A DNA stretch of 64,000 nucleotides, taken from assembly GCF_020080835.1 (NCBI RefSeq), contig NC_058159.1, forward strand, positions 12,400,001 through 12,464,000, given 5' to 3'. Positions within the stretch are counted from its first letter, which is position 1, and every line of letters begins with the position of its first letter. This document shows, one piece after another, positions 31,731 to 43,770 of the stretch. Made by a program: the position numbers and the translations under genes. The DNA is from Cotesia glomerata (lineage: Eukaryota; Arthropoda; Insecta; Hymenoptera; Braconidae). The notes under the pieces are model-generated. The model did not search any database and was not told where the DNA came from. It was given only the letters and a program-made list of their open reading frames with translations.

Positions 31731-32280
31731 ATATATAATCATATTTTTTTAGATCACAAATAATCACAAATTTATTCTGATGACGATAATTCTTCTGATT
31801 CATTTGCGATTTTTTTATTCTTTTTTTTTTCAATTAAAGCTTTTTTACAAGCTTGCAAATCTCTGTTTTTTAATTGCTTGGCAATTTTTTATTCTTTTAA
31901 TAATTTGTTCTTTAATAACCGTAGAAAAATTACAACAAAATCAAATTTACTAACCAAAAAAGATTTTAAGTATTATTGTTTAATTATAAATATACATTTT
32001 ATAATTATGTTTATAGTTAAAAAACATTTAATAAAACATTGAATGACTTAAGTGCTCTAAACACTTAACAGATTTAATTTTGAGATTAAGAAGTTTGTAT
32101 TATAAATATACGGTCATTAATTGGATCGTGATAAAATCAGAGGGTCCAGTAGATGACCGAATGAATTTCTTACTGCGTAATTAGCCTTTGACGGATCCAA
32201 TAGTTGATCGGTCTTAAAATAATAATAAAACTTATAATTTAACTTTATTTTTTCACAAAAGTTGGAATCTGATCTTTAAT
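31731..32280. other. AT-rich stretch, no clear gene
   Basis: A short minus-strand open piece (about 31890-31780) reads KIAKQLKNRDLQACKKALI and a Lys/Ser-rich tail. It could be a protein C-terminus but has no support beyond being open. Nothing else stands out. Confidence 0.4.
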
Positions 32281-32284
32281 TAGC

Positions 32285-33245
32285 ATATCCCTGATTAAAA
32301 AAATCAATTGAAAAGAATTGAAAATGACGAAAAGTAAATTCATTTCTATACTTTCAATTCCTTAATTTTTTCACCGTATCTAGAAAATGAATTCAAATCA
32401 ATTCTATTTAATGAATAAATAATTTTTCAATTTCTGGCTTCCCGAATTATTAAAAAGAATAGAAATTAATTCACGGTTTTTAATTCTGCTGAATTCATTT
32501 TAATCGGAAACACTCTTGAATTTTCGGCAATGCTGAGAATTGAAATGAATTAAAATGAATTAACAAATTTGAATTCTTTTCAATTCATTCTATCGGTAAA
32601 TTATCCTTAATTTTGTTCTGTTTGTACGATTGAAAAAAATAAAAATGAACTAAAAACTTCCCTGATAGCCAGAGTTTCAGACGTCTGATCAAAAAATACT
32701 CATTGAAAAGTATTGAAAATTATTTCAATTCTTTTCAATCCATACGGAGATTTTGAAAAATATTAAATGGAACTGAAACTTCGATCATTTGAATACTTTC
32801 TAATTCTTATAATGGAATTCAAAAGTATTGAAAAGAATTTAATCTTTCATTATTTCAATATCTTACAATTCCAAAGATTAAACTTTTTATCGTTTGAATA
32901 TTTTTCAATTCTGACGCGGAATTCAAAAGTATTGAACGGGATTCATTCTGGTATCTCTTGAATACTTTTCAATTCTTAAATACAATTCAAAAGTATTCAA
33001 TATAATTGAAGCTTTTATTCTCTTTACCCGAGAAAAAATATTTATATAAATTGGTTACATATGATTATATATGAAAAATGGCCAAATATAATCATGTATA
33101 ATTATAGATAAGTATATATAATTATTAGGATACTTCATTTGAGACGACTATTGTTTTTTTCTAACTCCATTCACAAAATATTGTTGTCAACACATACAAA
33201 AAAAATTCTCACAAAAAATGGGCTATTTTTAAAAGAGTTTGGCAT
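32285..33245. repeat. CCCTGATTAAAAA-family repeat with TTGAAAAGTATTGAA words
   Basis: Dense in palindromic words such as TTGAAAAGTATTGAA and TTCAATACTTTTCAA. The second part (32690-33245) is repeated directly at 36600-37135, including the ATTATATATGAAAAATGGCC core. Confidence 0.75.
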
Positions 33246-34400
33246 AAAATAAAGTTCCCGACTAGAAATTTTAATGTAAGACCTATTGGGCCCTCGTTGG
33301 ATTTCCTAATAGGGACCCCACATGGGGATGTCACGCAAAGTCCTATGCAGCCCTCATTGGGCAATCCTTCTTAGGTCCCCAATGGGGAAATCCTCATCAG
33401 AACCCAATCTAAATTTTGGAAGAAAAAATATTATAATTTTCGAAAAGATTAAAAATAATTTAGGATCAGATACTCATATTATAATAGATCTCATCAGTAA
33501 ACTTAATTTGAATTGAATTGAAATCGTTGATCGAAAAAATCCTTGTCGTGAGTTGGGCTCGATCTTGCGTCCTTTAGGTCCTCAGTTCTTGACGTTAGCG
33601 CTGGTCCAAGCAGGAGTGCTGATGAGGAAAGTTCCTATCTCATATATATATATGAACTTTACCAGTTGACTGAGACATTATTCATGTTATGCTCAAGCTT
33701 TAAGAAATTGTTTTTTTTTTTCTAATTTAATTAAAAAAAAATCAAAAAATTAAAAACGTCGTCTAACTTTAGTATTATTAATTTTATTTATGTTAAATAA
33801 ACAAACAAATTGTTTCCAAATATTTATTTATCCACTTTACTGACGTGAAAATACAATTTTTGTATAAATTAAATAAAAAATTTAAAAATTAAAAAAAAAA
33901 TTAAAAAAATCAAAAATAAAATTCCTTAAAACTGTCTGATTTAATTTGGAATCCCCCTTATACTAAGACAAAAAATTTTTTTTGAAAATTAAAATTTTTT
34001 TGAAACGTAAGTTATTTTTTAAAATTTCATTGTATGGATAAAAATTTAATTATCAAAAAGTTCAATTTTTTTACAATATAAATTCTTTTGCAAATGTGAA
34101 TCCTCAAAAGTTGGATATTTTTCTAAAATTGAATTCTTACATACTGATAATAAAAATTATCTTCAATTAAAATTTTTTTTTATACTGAGAAGAAAAAATT
34201 TGGAGTATGAATCTTGTTTCAGCAACATCGAAATGTATTTCAGTCTAAAAGCTTTCACAGAAAGAAAAATTTCTTGACTGGAGAACAAAATTCTTGGCTC
34301 AAAAAAATTTTCGGATGCCTGAAGGAAGACTGAAGTTGTGTTGGCCGTAGTAAAAATTTTACTTTTAATTCCATTCTTGGTGGAAGTAATTTTTTCTTAA
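33246..34400. other. Repeat-like spacer
   Basis: Positions 33285-33395 are unusually GC-rich, with GGGCCCTCGTTGGATTTCC and CCCCAATGGGGAAATCC words in near-palindromic arrangement, probably a small hairpin repeat. The rest is A/T-rich without a gene. Confidence 0.4.
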
Positions 34401-34407
34401 TTCAACT

Positions 34408-35097
34408 TGTAACAGGGTAAAATTACCCTGAATCGATAAGTCGCCAGACATCGATAATTGTTCGACGCAGCACTGGCGCGTCTCGATCTTCGGGCCTAAA
34501 GAGAGAGTAGGAGGGGGTAGTTTGGAGGTATTATATAGGTGAGCCATGCGTTGTGACAGGGAGAAGTAGTGTAACCGCCAGACAGTGTGCCACAGAAATC
34601 AAGAGGGACCGATCCCCGGAGTAGTTACCAGACGTAAGAATCCAACAACATCTAGGACTTCAATCTCAAGTAGTGAGTTAGGTCGTCGTATATTCATCAA
34701 GGTATTGAATATAATAACTCTGTGGGCTAGGAGTGGACCGCGGGGTTTATACTCGGTTTACTTCTCCTCTGATTAATTATTCTCGATTTAATTAATAATA
34801 ATTCAATAATTAATTAACTAAAATTGATTTTTTATTCGTTAGTTGTCGTTGAGCGTCCCTCAACGGGATTTTTTACCCGAAGACTACTCAGAGACCTTGT
34901 GGTGTAAGTTGTCGGGAGAATTTATCTGATAAATTAATTTACTTGATTATTGATTAACAATTTTAAGCATCTGAAAAATCGGTTTAGTTGTATATATTTT
35001 ATTTAACGAATTAATAAAATAAAAACCGAATAATAAATTCTTCGAGAAATTTCCTTTGTCTTCTCACGGACTAGTCAAGCGTCGGTTGAATTGTACA
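34408..35097 (+). mobile_element. Possible solo LTR
   Basis: Begins TGTAACAGGG and ends TTGTACA, has TATATAG at about 34534 and several AATAAA-type signals near 35020-35040, and is more GC-rich than its flanks. About 690 bp, a normal LTR size. I could not match a target duplication, and there is no neighbouring gag/pol, so this is tentative. Confidence 0.3.
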
Positions 35098-35149
35098 ACG
35101 CAGTTAATTCGTACCCAAGGTCAAACTTTAGTACGCACTACCCTAGTAA

Positions 35150-35520
35150 CATGTGTTTAAGCAAGTATCTTGAGCAAGACCCCTAGTCACTAGTGTCTTT
35201 TTCTAAGTATATGTCTTCCGCAAGATTGAGTTACAAGAAACTTTTGTCCAGGTTTGTATATGACTTGCTCATGGCATTGTACGCAAGAATATTGGTGATA
35301 TCTTGAACATGTTGCAGTGAACAAGTGTCTGGTGCATTTATTACACTAGTAACTTATAAAAGACGCTTGCGCATGGTTTGCTCAAGATCTGCTCAACATG
35401 CGCAAAATGGATAAATTTTTTTATTTCTGATGAATTTCTTGCGCAATAAATCCACAACAGATTCTTACACATGGCTTGCTCAAGAACTGCTCAAGATTCG
35501 TAAAATACACAATTTTTTCT
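35150..35520. repeat. Degenerate internal repeat (CTTGCTCAAG words)
   Basis: Two or three diverged units of about 85 bp with GGTTTGCTCAAGATCTGCTC and GGCTTGCTCAAGAACTGCTC. No coding sense. Confidence 0.5.
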
Positions 35521-35917
35521 TTTTTTTTCTCCTCTAGTAGTTTAAACTATATTAACTCAGTGATTCTCATTTTTCGACATTCTTATCTCAATATAGAAGC
35601 ACAAGAAAAATAAAAGCAATTTGTTCTATTATTAATAATATTCGAATGCTTTAGTTATGATCTTTTTTTTATCAAGAAATAAAAAAAATGGTTATTTCGT
35701 ATAACTTATTGACAAAAATATAATTGCCGTTCTTTTTATTATGCTTCGAATTGACAAGTAAATTATTCTATTTTTTATAAATTAAATGATTTAATTAATT
35801 CATGTAGTTACTCGATTAAAATCGTTTTACTGTTATAACATAAAAAATTCTTTTGCGATACTCATTCATCAATTAATTTCATTAACTCTTAAACATTAAT
35901 TATAAAAAAAAGAAAAA

Positions 35918-35993
35918 GGTTGGCAATAGCCTAATCGGCTCGGTACCTGCATTTCGAAAGAGTGGGACCAGGGTTCGATTCCGGCGCGCACCA
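35918..35993 (+). other. tRNA-like sequence
   Basis: TAGCCTAATCGGCTCGG (D-arm form) and GGGTTCGATTCC (B-box) lie in a 75-bp window starting GGTTGGC and ending GCGCACC, whose ends pair partially. It looks like a degenerate tRNA or a tRNA-derived SINE head rather than a working tRNA gene. Confidence 0.5.
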
Positions 35994-35999
35994 ATATTT

Positions 36000-36600
36000 T
36001 TCAATGATTATAAACTAAGAATATGTGCGTTTCATTGCCAGCCTCTGTACCGGTCGGGTTTTCTGTGGTTTTCCCATATAGTTATGGAGGTAAAATGTCA
36101 TTATAGAAGTACCTCCATACTATTTAAGACCTTAATGCAAATGCAGGTACTGATTATAACGCGTAAGTCGGCCACAGTCGCAGCACATGTGTGTCGGGCA
36201 TGAAAGAAAAAATCCCGACATGCAGGGGGGTGGGGACGAAAAAGTGGTTGAGAGTTATAATGACGGGGTTGAGAGATTATATTGCGGAGAAAAAAGTAGA
36301 GAGACAATAATTCCCCACCCTCCCTTGTAAAACACTCTACAGTGATACAAGTAAAACCATCCTCAATTATAACCTCAATTATAAAAAAAAGAAAAGTTAT
36401 CATTTAAAAATAAAGTTGAAAAAAAACTGGAATCTTATTATTTTCGAAGTTTTTCTGAAAAAATATTTTTTAGATATAATATTCCCGTTATTCCGGATAC
36501 TTTTTTTTACGTTTGTTACTTACGACTTTAAAAGCACTAGTAATTTTTATAGTTATAGAAAACCCTGTCTTATCTACCGGTCTATTTTAATATTGTAATG
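36000..36600. other. Spacer without recognisable gene
   Basis: A minus-strand open frame (36403-36101) is 100 codons but has no recognisable domain and skewed composition. I do not support it as a gene. Confidence 0.4.
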
Positions 36601-37135
36601 TCCCTGATTAAAAATACTCATTGAGAAGTATTGAAAATTATTTCAATTCTTTTCAATCCATACGGAGATTTTGAAAAATATTAAATGGAATTGAAAATTC
36701 GATCATTTGAATACTTTCTAATTCTTATAATAGAATTCAAAAGTATTGAATAGGATTAAATTTTTTATCGTTTCAATTCTTTTCAATTCTGACGTGGAAT
36801 TCAAAAGTATTGAACGGGATTCATTCTGGTATCTCTTGAATACTTTTCAATTCTTAAATACAATTCAAAAGTATTCAATATAATTGAAGCTTTTATTATC
36901 TTTACCCGAGAAAAAATATTTATATAAATTGGTTACATATGATTATATATGAAAAATGGCCAAATATAATCATGTATAATTATAGATAAGTATATATAAT
37001 TATTAGAATGCTTCGTTGGAGACAATTATTGTTTTTTTCTAACTCCATTCACAAAATATTGTTGTCAACACATACAAAAAAAAATTCTCACAAAAAATGA
37101 GCTATTTTTAAAAGAGTTAGGCATAAAATAAAGTT
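36601..37135. repeat. Second direct copy of the 32690-33245 repeat
   Basis: Starts at CCCTGATTAAAAATACTCATT and follows 32690-33245 closely, with one deletion of about 60 bp around 36745. It ends in AAAGAGTTAGGCATAAAATAAAGTT. The shared copy boundary marks the true repeat unit. Confidence 0.85.
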
Positions 37136-37139
37136 ATCT

Positions 37140-38850
37140 ATCTATCTATTAATTTCAATTCTAAGTACTTGCTGAATGAATTTGGAAATTTCTCCTTTAA
37201 TTAACACGTAAATTTATATTTTTATTTTTCAATCATCTATAACTTCGCGTCATTCAATGTAACTTCATCGGCCATAGGTGAAATAGTAGGCAAATCTTTG
37301 AAAGTGTATGGCTAATCCGTATATGTTCTCTAAACCGTCTCACTGCTAAAAAATTCTTGAGTCGATTTTTGCTCAAATTTATCAGTTTTTTTCAATTTTT
37401 CTCGTAAAGTACTGGTTTTACAACAAAATTGCACAAATACTTTTCAATAAGAAATTCATTTTTCTACAAATCAAGTTAAATCAGTCATACACGTAGAGTT
37501 GATTGTTTTCAAAATAAATCTGATTAAACATCTTAAAGTTCAAAGATTGCGTGAGAAAATTTCTTATTTAAAATACACGTAAACTTTGATTTTCTAAGTG
37601 AGTATTGTTAAAAATTAATTTGAATATTGTTACTCTAAAATCTTTCTGTTTGAGGTAAATCCTTTTCGTCAATGTTCTTTGTCATTACTTAGGTGTTTCT
37701 TATTTCAAGTATAAGTGAGTTTGTTTACATATAACAAAACTACCATTTTTTTTTTCTATATATTTGGATTCTAATGCCTTTAATGTATCTGGGCCCTAAA
37801 CTAATTGCGGGAATTTCCCCGGGCCTCTTACAAAGAGCCAAACGAGAGAAAATTTTAACACTCAAAAAGTTTATACTATAATTAAAAATAAAAGAAAATT
37901 ATAATCAATTTTTTATAATTTATTAAATGTGTAAAGAAAAAATCTTCATATAATACTAAAAATAATATAAAAATTTCTGAACTCCTAAAGAATTGAAAAA
38001 AATTCAAATGAATTGATATTTTTAATCTTTTTGAATCCTCTTTAATAACAAAAAAGTTCTGCATTTCGGGTTGTGAGTAGGATTGAAAAAGATTTAAATG
38101 AATTAACAGTTTTCGATCTTTTTGAATCCTTCTCAATACCAAAAAAGTACCACATTTCCGATTATGCGTTGACTTGAAATTAATTAATATGAATTCAAGT
38201 TTGTAAATTTTTCTGAATCCTTCTCAATACCAAAATGTATATTAGACTGTGTCAAAATAACTTTTCTTTTTTTTTCGATTAAACATATGTCGATGCTGCC
38301 ATTCTAATGTGTCGTATCCCACAAAATTTGACAAATTGACTTTTTTTGAAAAATGGAATCATAACAATATTGTGCAAGGCGTATTAAAATTTTAAAGGTC
38401 AAATAGTTTAATAACTATTTTTAAATAAATATTTTCGTCAGTCGAATCCCATTTAATCAATGTTAAAAATTAATCGTTTTTACCGTCTGCTGTAAAATTT
38501 TCTAAATGTAGGATACGACGTATTATAATGGCAGTATCGATATCTTAAAAGTTTCAATATAAAAAAAAATTCTCCTAATGTTTAAGCCTAATATCTTAAA
38601 AATTGAGTTGGCGCAAGGGGGGTCTCCTTTCTCATTTAAATAACACTGTGAAATTTCTTTTTTTTTCCATTTTTAAAATAACTACATGAATAAAATTTAT
38701 TTTCAATTTCGCTCTTAACTATCTTACAGAAAAGTTAATTCTCTACAAAATTGTAGATGTCCATTGTTTTTCTAAACTCAACAGAAATGAAGTTACAGAG
38801 AGCCGAATAGAAGGAAAAAAATAATTAATTAATTAATAAGAGAACAAAAT
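37140..38850. other. Repeat-derived AT-rich region
   Basis: Positions 37960-38235 are two to three units of the ~80-bp degenerate repeat (TTTTTGAATCCTTCTCAATACC) that is prominent at 43900-45060. Elsewhere I see no gene. Confidence 0.5.
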
Positions 38851-38851
38851 T

Positions 38852-39075
38852 TATTTTTCTCACCTCCGGGCGGAAAGCGTCAATTTTCCTCCCGCTGCGC
38901 TAAACGAAAATGCCGCTTTCCGCCTCCGTCGAGGAGAAAAATAGTATACACACCACGGGCAGTAAATAAGAAAGCCTCAGATCACATGTTTATTGACCTC
39001 GGCTTCGCCTCGGACAACAATTACATGTGATCTGAGACATTTCTTATTTTACTGCCCTAGATGTGTAATATACTA
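38852..39075. repeat. Double-hairpin element, copy 1
   Basis: Two strong hairpins in series. GGGCGGAAAGCG pairs with CGCTTTCCGCC around a GC-rich loop. GGGCAGTAAATAAGAAA...CTCAGATCACATGT pairs with ACATGTGATCTGAG...TTTACTGCCC. The second is framed by TAGTATACACACC and GTGTAATATACTA. Confidence 0.8.
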
Positions 39076-39367
39076 ATTTCAACTTATCAATGATTTAACT
39101 CAATATACTTCATTATTCATCAAAAATTTTTGAATTTAACATTATTTCAAAATAATAAAAAAACAAAGTTTACAATAAACAGAAATTAATTACAATTATT
39201 ATATTTATAAATTTTTTTGTTTTAATGAATTTATAATGAAACAAATGAATTTCCGGTACTTTTTACTGAAGAAAATTGTTAGTTAACTAATTAAGTATAT
39301 AAAAATTATAGACAAAATTATATATTATAGACGAATAGCTTGAAATTTAATATCAAAGTTTCAATTT

Positions 39368-39658
39368 TTGGAAAAGGACAGCCCAGGAGACTGTTGCACA
39401 GAAAAAAAAGGTTCACTTAAGCCAAGAAAATATTTTTTCTCACCTTCGGGCGGAAAGCGTCAATTTTCCTCCCGCTGCGCTAAACGAAAATGCCGCTTTC
39501 CGCCTCCATCGAGGAGAAAAATAGTATACACACCACGGGCAGTAAATAAGAAAGCCTCAGATCACATGTTTATTGACCTCGGCTTCGCCTCGGACAACAA
39601 TTACATGTGATCTGAGACATTTCTTATTTTACTGCCCTAGATGTGTAATATACTATTC
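39368..39658. repeat. Double-hairpin element, copy 2
   Basis: A direct copy of 38852-39075, with only a couple of substitutions from about 39432 onward. The ORF here (39368-39610) is produced by this repeat. The two copies lie about 580 bp apart. Confidence 0.8.
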
Positions 39659-39659
39659 T

Positions 39660-40195
39660 TCCTAATTATTTTCTTGAGCAAAAAAAAAATTTTTCTTTTG
39701 ACACAAGAAATTTCACTTATTCAGACAAAATTAATTCTCTTGCTTTAAGAAATACGTATCTTGATCCAAGAAAATTGATTTAGGTCAAGAAGATCTTTTT
39801 GTTTTGAGAAAATTCAGCATCTTACTCCACAAAATTTAGTTCTTGATAGAAGTAAATTTTCTTGTCTTGAGAAAATTTTTCTCTTGCTCCAAAAAATTAA
39901 ATATTTCGATAGAAGTAAATTTTTATTGATTAACATGTCAAATGGAAAGATCAAGTATTGAATCATTTTTTTTTCATTCAATATGTATAATTGCACGCTA
40001 AAATAATATAAAATGGGTATCAAATATTCAAAAGAAAAATTTTCTCAAGGTGACAAAATTTTTTTCTCAGCTGAAGTATGTAATTAGAATGAGTTTAAAT
40101 ATTTGTGACAAATTCTGTGCATATCACTCTTAATCAGAGCATTTGTTAGTAAAGTTTAAAATAACATTTTTTTTCAATTTATTAACTTTTATTTT
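39660..40195. other. AT-rich spacer
   Basis: Repetitive words such as TTTTCTTG and CAAGAAAATT but no gene; the ORFs are low-complexity. Confidence 0.4.
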
Positions 40196-40204
40196 TTTGT
40201 TTTT

Positions 40205-40432
40205 ATACCCGCCCCGACCAGCAAAGCCTCGGCTTTGCAAAAGTCGGGCGGCGCCCCCCTCACGCCCGGCAAAACCCCTTCCACGGGGTTGCGTACTTTC
40301 GGCTGGAGAGCAAGAAAAATAGTATACAACCCATGACCAGAATGTTGAATACCCTGACGTATGTGATATGATGGCCTCGGCTACTTTCTGGCCTTGGGTT
40401 GTAATATACTATTGGCTACTTATTTTAACAGA
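40205..40432. repeat. Related GC-rich hairpin element, copy 3 (divergent)
   Basis: Same architecture as the two double-hairpin copies: a GC-rich block (GGCTTTGCAAAAGTCGGGCG), then AATAGTATACAACCCATGACCAG ending at ..GGGTTGTAATATACTATT. The sequence is mostly different, but the AATAGTATAC / TATACTATT frame is kept. Confidence 0.65.
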
Positions 40433-40499
40433 ATTCGTAAAAAACATGTACAATTGTAATTCTATAAAAAATTTATATTACTGAGACAATTTAACTAAC

Positions 40500-40628
40500 A
40501 GAAAAATTCGACGCACTTAAAGCTAGGTAGATTTCATCTTCACTAATGACACCTGAAATTACTTCAACTGAAACGTTAAATGCTCATTTCAAAATTTTTT
40601 CTTTGTGTCAATTATTATTCACTTTTGT
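40500..40628 (+). repeat. Fragment of the Helitron-like repeat
   Basis: Matches 3495-3625 (AAAGCTAGGTAGATTTCATCTTC then TGTGTCAATTATTATTC). Flanks differ. Confidence 0.7.
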
Positions 40629-40639
40629 GAGAAACAGTC

Positions 40640-41805
40640 TAGTCAACAAGTGCCTTTTTGGTCAACTTTTTTTCAGCAGTCTCCGAAAATTATGATTAAA
40701 GTGTCATTCGATTCGGAATGTCATCTGGATGATTTTTGAAAAAAAATGAAGTTCCGCTTGCAAAAATTGCAAAAGTTATCAACAATTAACTAAAAAAAAT
40801 ACGGTTTAGTTTTTTGCAAATATCTCATAAACTAATAAAGATTTTTTAAATTTGAAAAAAGATTCAAAAAGGAGAGGAAATTTGCTAAAAAAAGCTTTGA
40901 CTCCCAGAAATGTCGGACCAATATTTATAATTTTTCCAGAGAGTTGAAAATACGCCCAAAAACGGGTACTCCGGCTTGCGCAAGCCACGCCCCCTTCGGA
41001 CCTTTAATGAATAAAGATTATTTAAAAAATTCAGGCGCCTGCAGGACAGATTAATGAACAATAATCCGTGGTCAAAAAATTTTTATCGCGATTTTTTAAT
41101 AAGTTATCCATTAATTAATTAACAATTTTTTGTAGCACGACATTAACATTGCAAGTGTGATAATTGTTAAACTATTAATCTGAGAATTTTTTTCCTTTCG
41201 TGGAGTGATTTTTCAAAGGTCTTAGAATAGATTTCCGTTGGAAAAATTTTTTAATTTTTTAATTGTTAATTTTCGTTTTTTTATTAACAATTTATTAAGG
41301 TGAAAAATTATAAAGTTTTATTAAAAATTGAAAGAAAATTTTTTTTTATAATGTTATTATTGATCCATTTTCATTTCAATCTCACTTTATTATACCAGAA
41401 AAATTTACGGATATCTAGATTTTTATTTTCAGGTTCTGTTTCTATGATGCTTATGATAATTTATAAATGACAATTATGAATGAGATTGAAATTTAAAAGG
41501 TAAAAATGTTTAGTAATGGACGATAAATGACAAGATGCTTGAATGAGGTAGTCATATTTTTAATAGTTAATAAGATTTTTAATCATTAAAGCAAAAAAAA
41601 TTTTTTTCCGAAGGATTTTTCATAAACAATTTCTATAAATTTAATAAATAAATTAGTAACAACTAAACTTTTTGGTTTAATTTATTCTTTAGCTAATAGA
41701 GAATTAGTATGCCTTCTGTATTTTCATCGTATTTCCATTAGTTTATAAATTATAATTTTATCAAAAAAAATTTTTAATTATCTCATAAACAACGAATTTT
41801 TAACT
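40640..41805. other. AT-rich spacer, no gene seen
   Basis: I found nothing recognisable apart from a terminal TTAACTTCCCG (about 41800-41810), a fragment of the AACTTCCCGCTA repeat end that abuts the LINE 3' UTR. Confidence 0.5.
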
Positions 41806-41810
41806 TCCCG

Positions 41811-41973
41811 GTTTCCATGAGGGATTAGAGGAAAGAAGAAAAGGGGTTTAGGGTTTAGTGGGTAGGGGCGTTAGCGTCGAGTTTTAGTATGACGCTGCGT
41901 CGAGTCGCCACATATCCAGGCCGAACAGCTATGCCTGGAATCCGTAAAGAGGATTCCCCCCCCCCCTAAGATA
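41811..41973 (+). mobile_element. R1-clade LINE 3' end
   Basis: GTTTCCATGAGGGATTAGAG through CCTAAGATAAA, the same 3' UTR as 9672-9860, followed directly by (CA)n. Only the last ~160 bp are present. Confidence 0.85.
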
Positions 41974-42001
41974 AAACACACACACACACACACACACACA
42001 A
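41974..42001. repeat. (CA)n between two R1-clade LINE pieces
   Basis: Short CA run separating a LINE 3' end from a 5'-truncated LINE body in the same orientation. Confidence 0.9.
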
Positions 42002-42940
42002 TAAAGAAGCTGGCTTCGTAGCAGCATGGGTAGATGGCCTCCGCTTCTACAGTTGCTATGCACCACCTAGTCTCTCTAATGAGCATTTTGAAGACTTCCT
42101 TGATCGGCTAACTGAGGACGCAAGAAAACACTTTCCCGTGGCAATAGCTGGTGACTTCAATTCCTGGGCAACAGACTGGGGCAGCAAGTTCACTAATACA
42201 CGTGGAAAAGCACTTCTCGAGGCAATGGCCACTCTGGACGTGATCCTTCTTAATACCGGTGACACGCCAACGTATACTAAGGGAGAGGCAAACTCAACTG
42301 TCGACCTTACATTTGTCAGCAGTTGCTTAGCTCGAAGAGGTTTTTCTTGGAAAGTATTGAACATCTATACAGCCAGCGACCATAGTGCGATACTATGTGA
42401 ATTATCAACTGGCCAGAAACTAACAAGAGACAACAGGAGCGCTAGCGCGGTTGGGTGGAAAGTTAAGTCTCTCGACCCCACTGCTTTAGTAGTAACCTTA
42501 GACTGCAATCCGATCATCGTAGAAACTGCTGAAGAGAAGACCAAGGACCTAATGAGAAGAGTCACCCAGGCTTGCGACGCTAGTATGTCTCGGAAACGTC
42601 GCATAAATTCAAGACCTTCAGTGCACTGGTGGAACGATCACATTAGCATTCTACGCTCAAAGTGTCTTAAAAAAAGAAGAAAGTCTCAGCGTGGCTACAG
42701 ACGATCTAACTCCGCAAAGCTGTTGGCAGAGTATAAAAAAGCCCGTCGAGAACTGAACAGAGCCATCAAAGAAAGCAAAAGACGTTGCTGGAAGGAACTG
42801 GTCGCAGAAGTCGAAAAAGATCCATGGGGCAGACCGTATAAGGTGGTTATGACCCACTTGAAATGCCAACCAATGCCATCACCTACGTGTCCACAACTCC
42901 TAGAGAAGATTGTTACTACGTTGTTTCCCCAACAGCTGGT
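42002..42940 (+). pseudogene. R1-clade endonuclease fragment, second copy
   Basis: Encodes the APE-type endonuclease of a LINE related to the copy at 9672-14865 but clearly diverged. It has FVAAWVDGLRFYSCYAPPSL, VAIAGDFNSWATDWGS, TASDHSAILCEL and RRCWKELVAEVEKDPWGRPY. It is open from the (CA)n junction to about 42940 (over 300 residues) and stops before the reverse transcriptase. At the 3' edge a 24-bp unit starting CTGGTATTCACCTAC occurs twice in tandem (42936-42983), then the AACTTCCCGCTA repeat begins. It is truncated at both ends. Confidence 0.85.
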
Positions 42941-42983
42941 ATTCACCTACAAGTTGGAGCTGGTATTCACCTACAAGTTGGAG

Positions 42984-43590
42984 CAACCGATCGCGGTTAG
43001 CACCATTCGAAAGAGCTTGTCCAAACTTAGATTTTGGATACAATTTGGATCGATTCGGACCGATAGATTTCGAACAATCTAAAAAAAACTGTAAAAAAAA
43101 ATTTTTTCAAAAGTGGTTTTTTTGGAATAACTTTCGAATAACTTTATCGATCAACTCCAAAAACTAATCAGATCTTAACCTTAAAAAACCACGTCGATCG
43201 CCGCTAATCTGGTCAAAATCGGTTGATTTGTTCGAGAGATATCGTGCAGGATAGAAAACCCAAAAAAGTGTTTTTTCGGAATTACTTCGAAATTTCTACT
43301 TTGATCAATTCAAACTTAAAGATTTTTCTTAAGGCTTAAAAAACTGCATTCATTCAAAAGTTATTGCGGTTTGAAAACTCAAAAAATAGTGTTTTATCAA
43401 CCTTCTATCAAACTTTTGAGCTTGAAGAGCTCAAAAACATATAAAAGTTGAGCTTGGAGAGCTCAAAACAACATATAAATTGTATTTTTGAGCTCGAAGA
43501 GCTCAAAAACATCGTAAATGCAATTTTAAGCGCCCAGGTATGGAATTAGCGGGAAGTTGCAGGGATGGCCTTCAGGGTCAACCGTTTTCC
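42984..43590 (-). repeat. AACTTCCCGCTA-family repeat
   Basis: Reverse orientation relative to 30905-31590. It passes through GCGGTTAGCACCATTCGAAAG, GAGCTCGAAGAGCTC and AGCGGGAAGTTGCAGGG, ending TTCAGGGTCAACCG. Confidence 0.75.
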
Positions 43591-43770
43591 TAATTTTTTT
43601 GTAACAATTTTTTAAACAATAGCAGATAAAAATTATTAAAAATCATTTTTAAGTAGCTTCTAATCATAAGAAAACGGATCAAAAATAATATTATAAAAAA
43701 AATTTTTCTTTCAATGTTTAATAAAGCTTTATAATTTTTCACCTTATTAAATTACTCAGCGATCAATTTA

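Noticed and set aside
36101..36403. 100-codon minus-strand ORF near the tRNA-like sequence
   Set aside because: No recognisable domain, skewed composition, no splice or promoter support.
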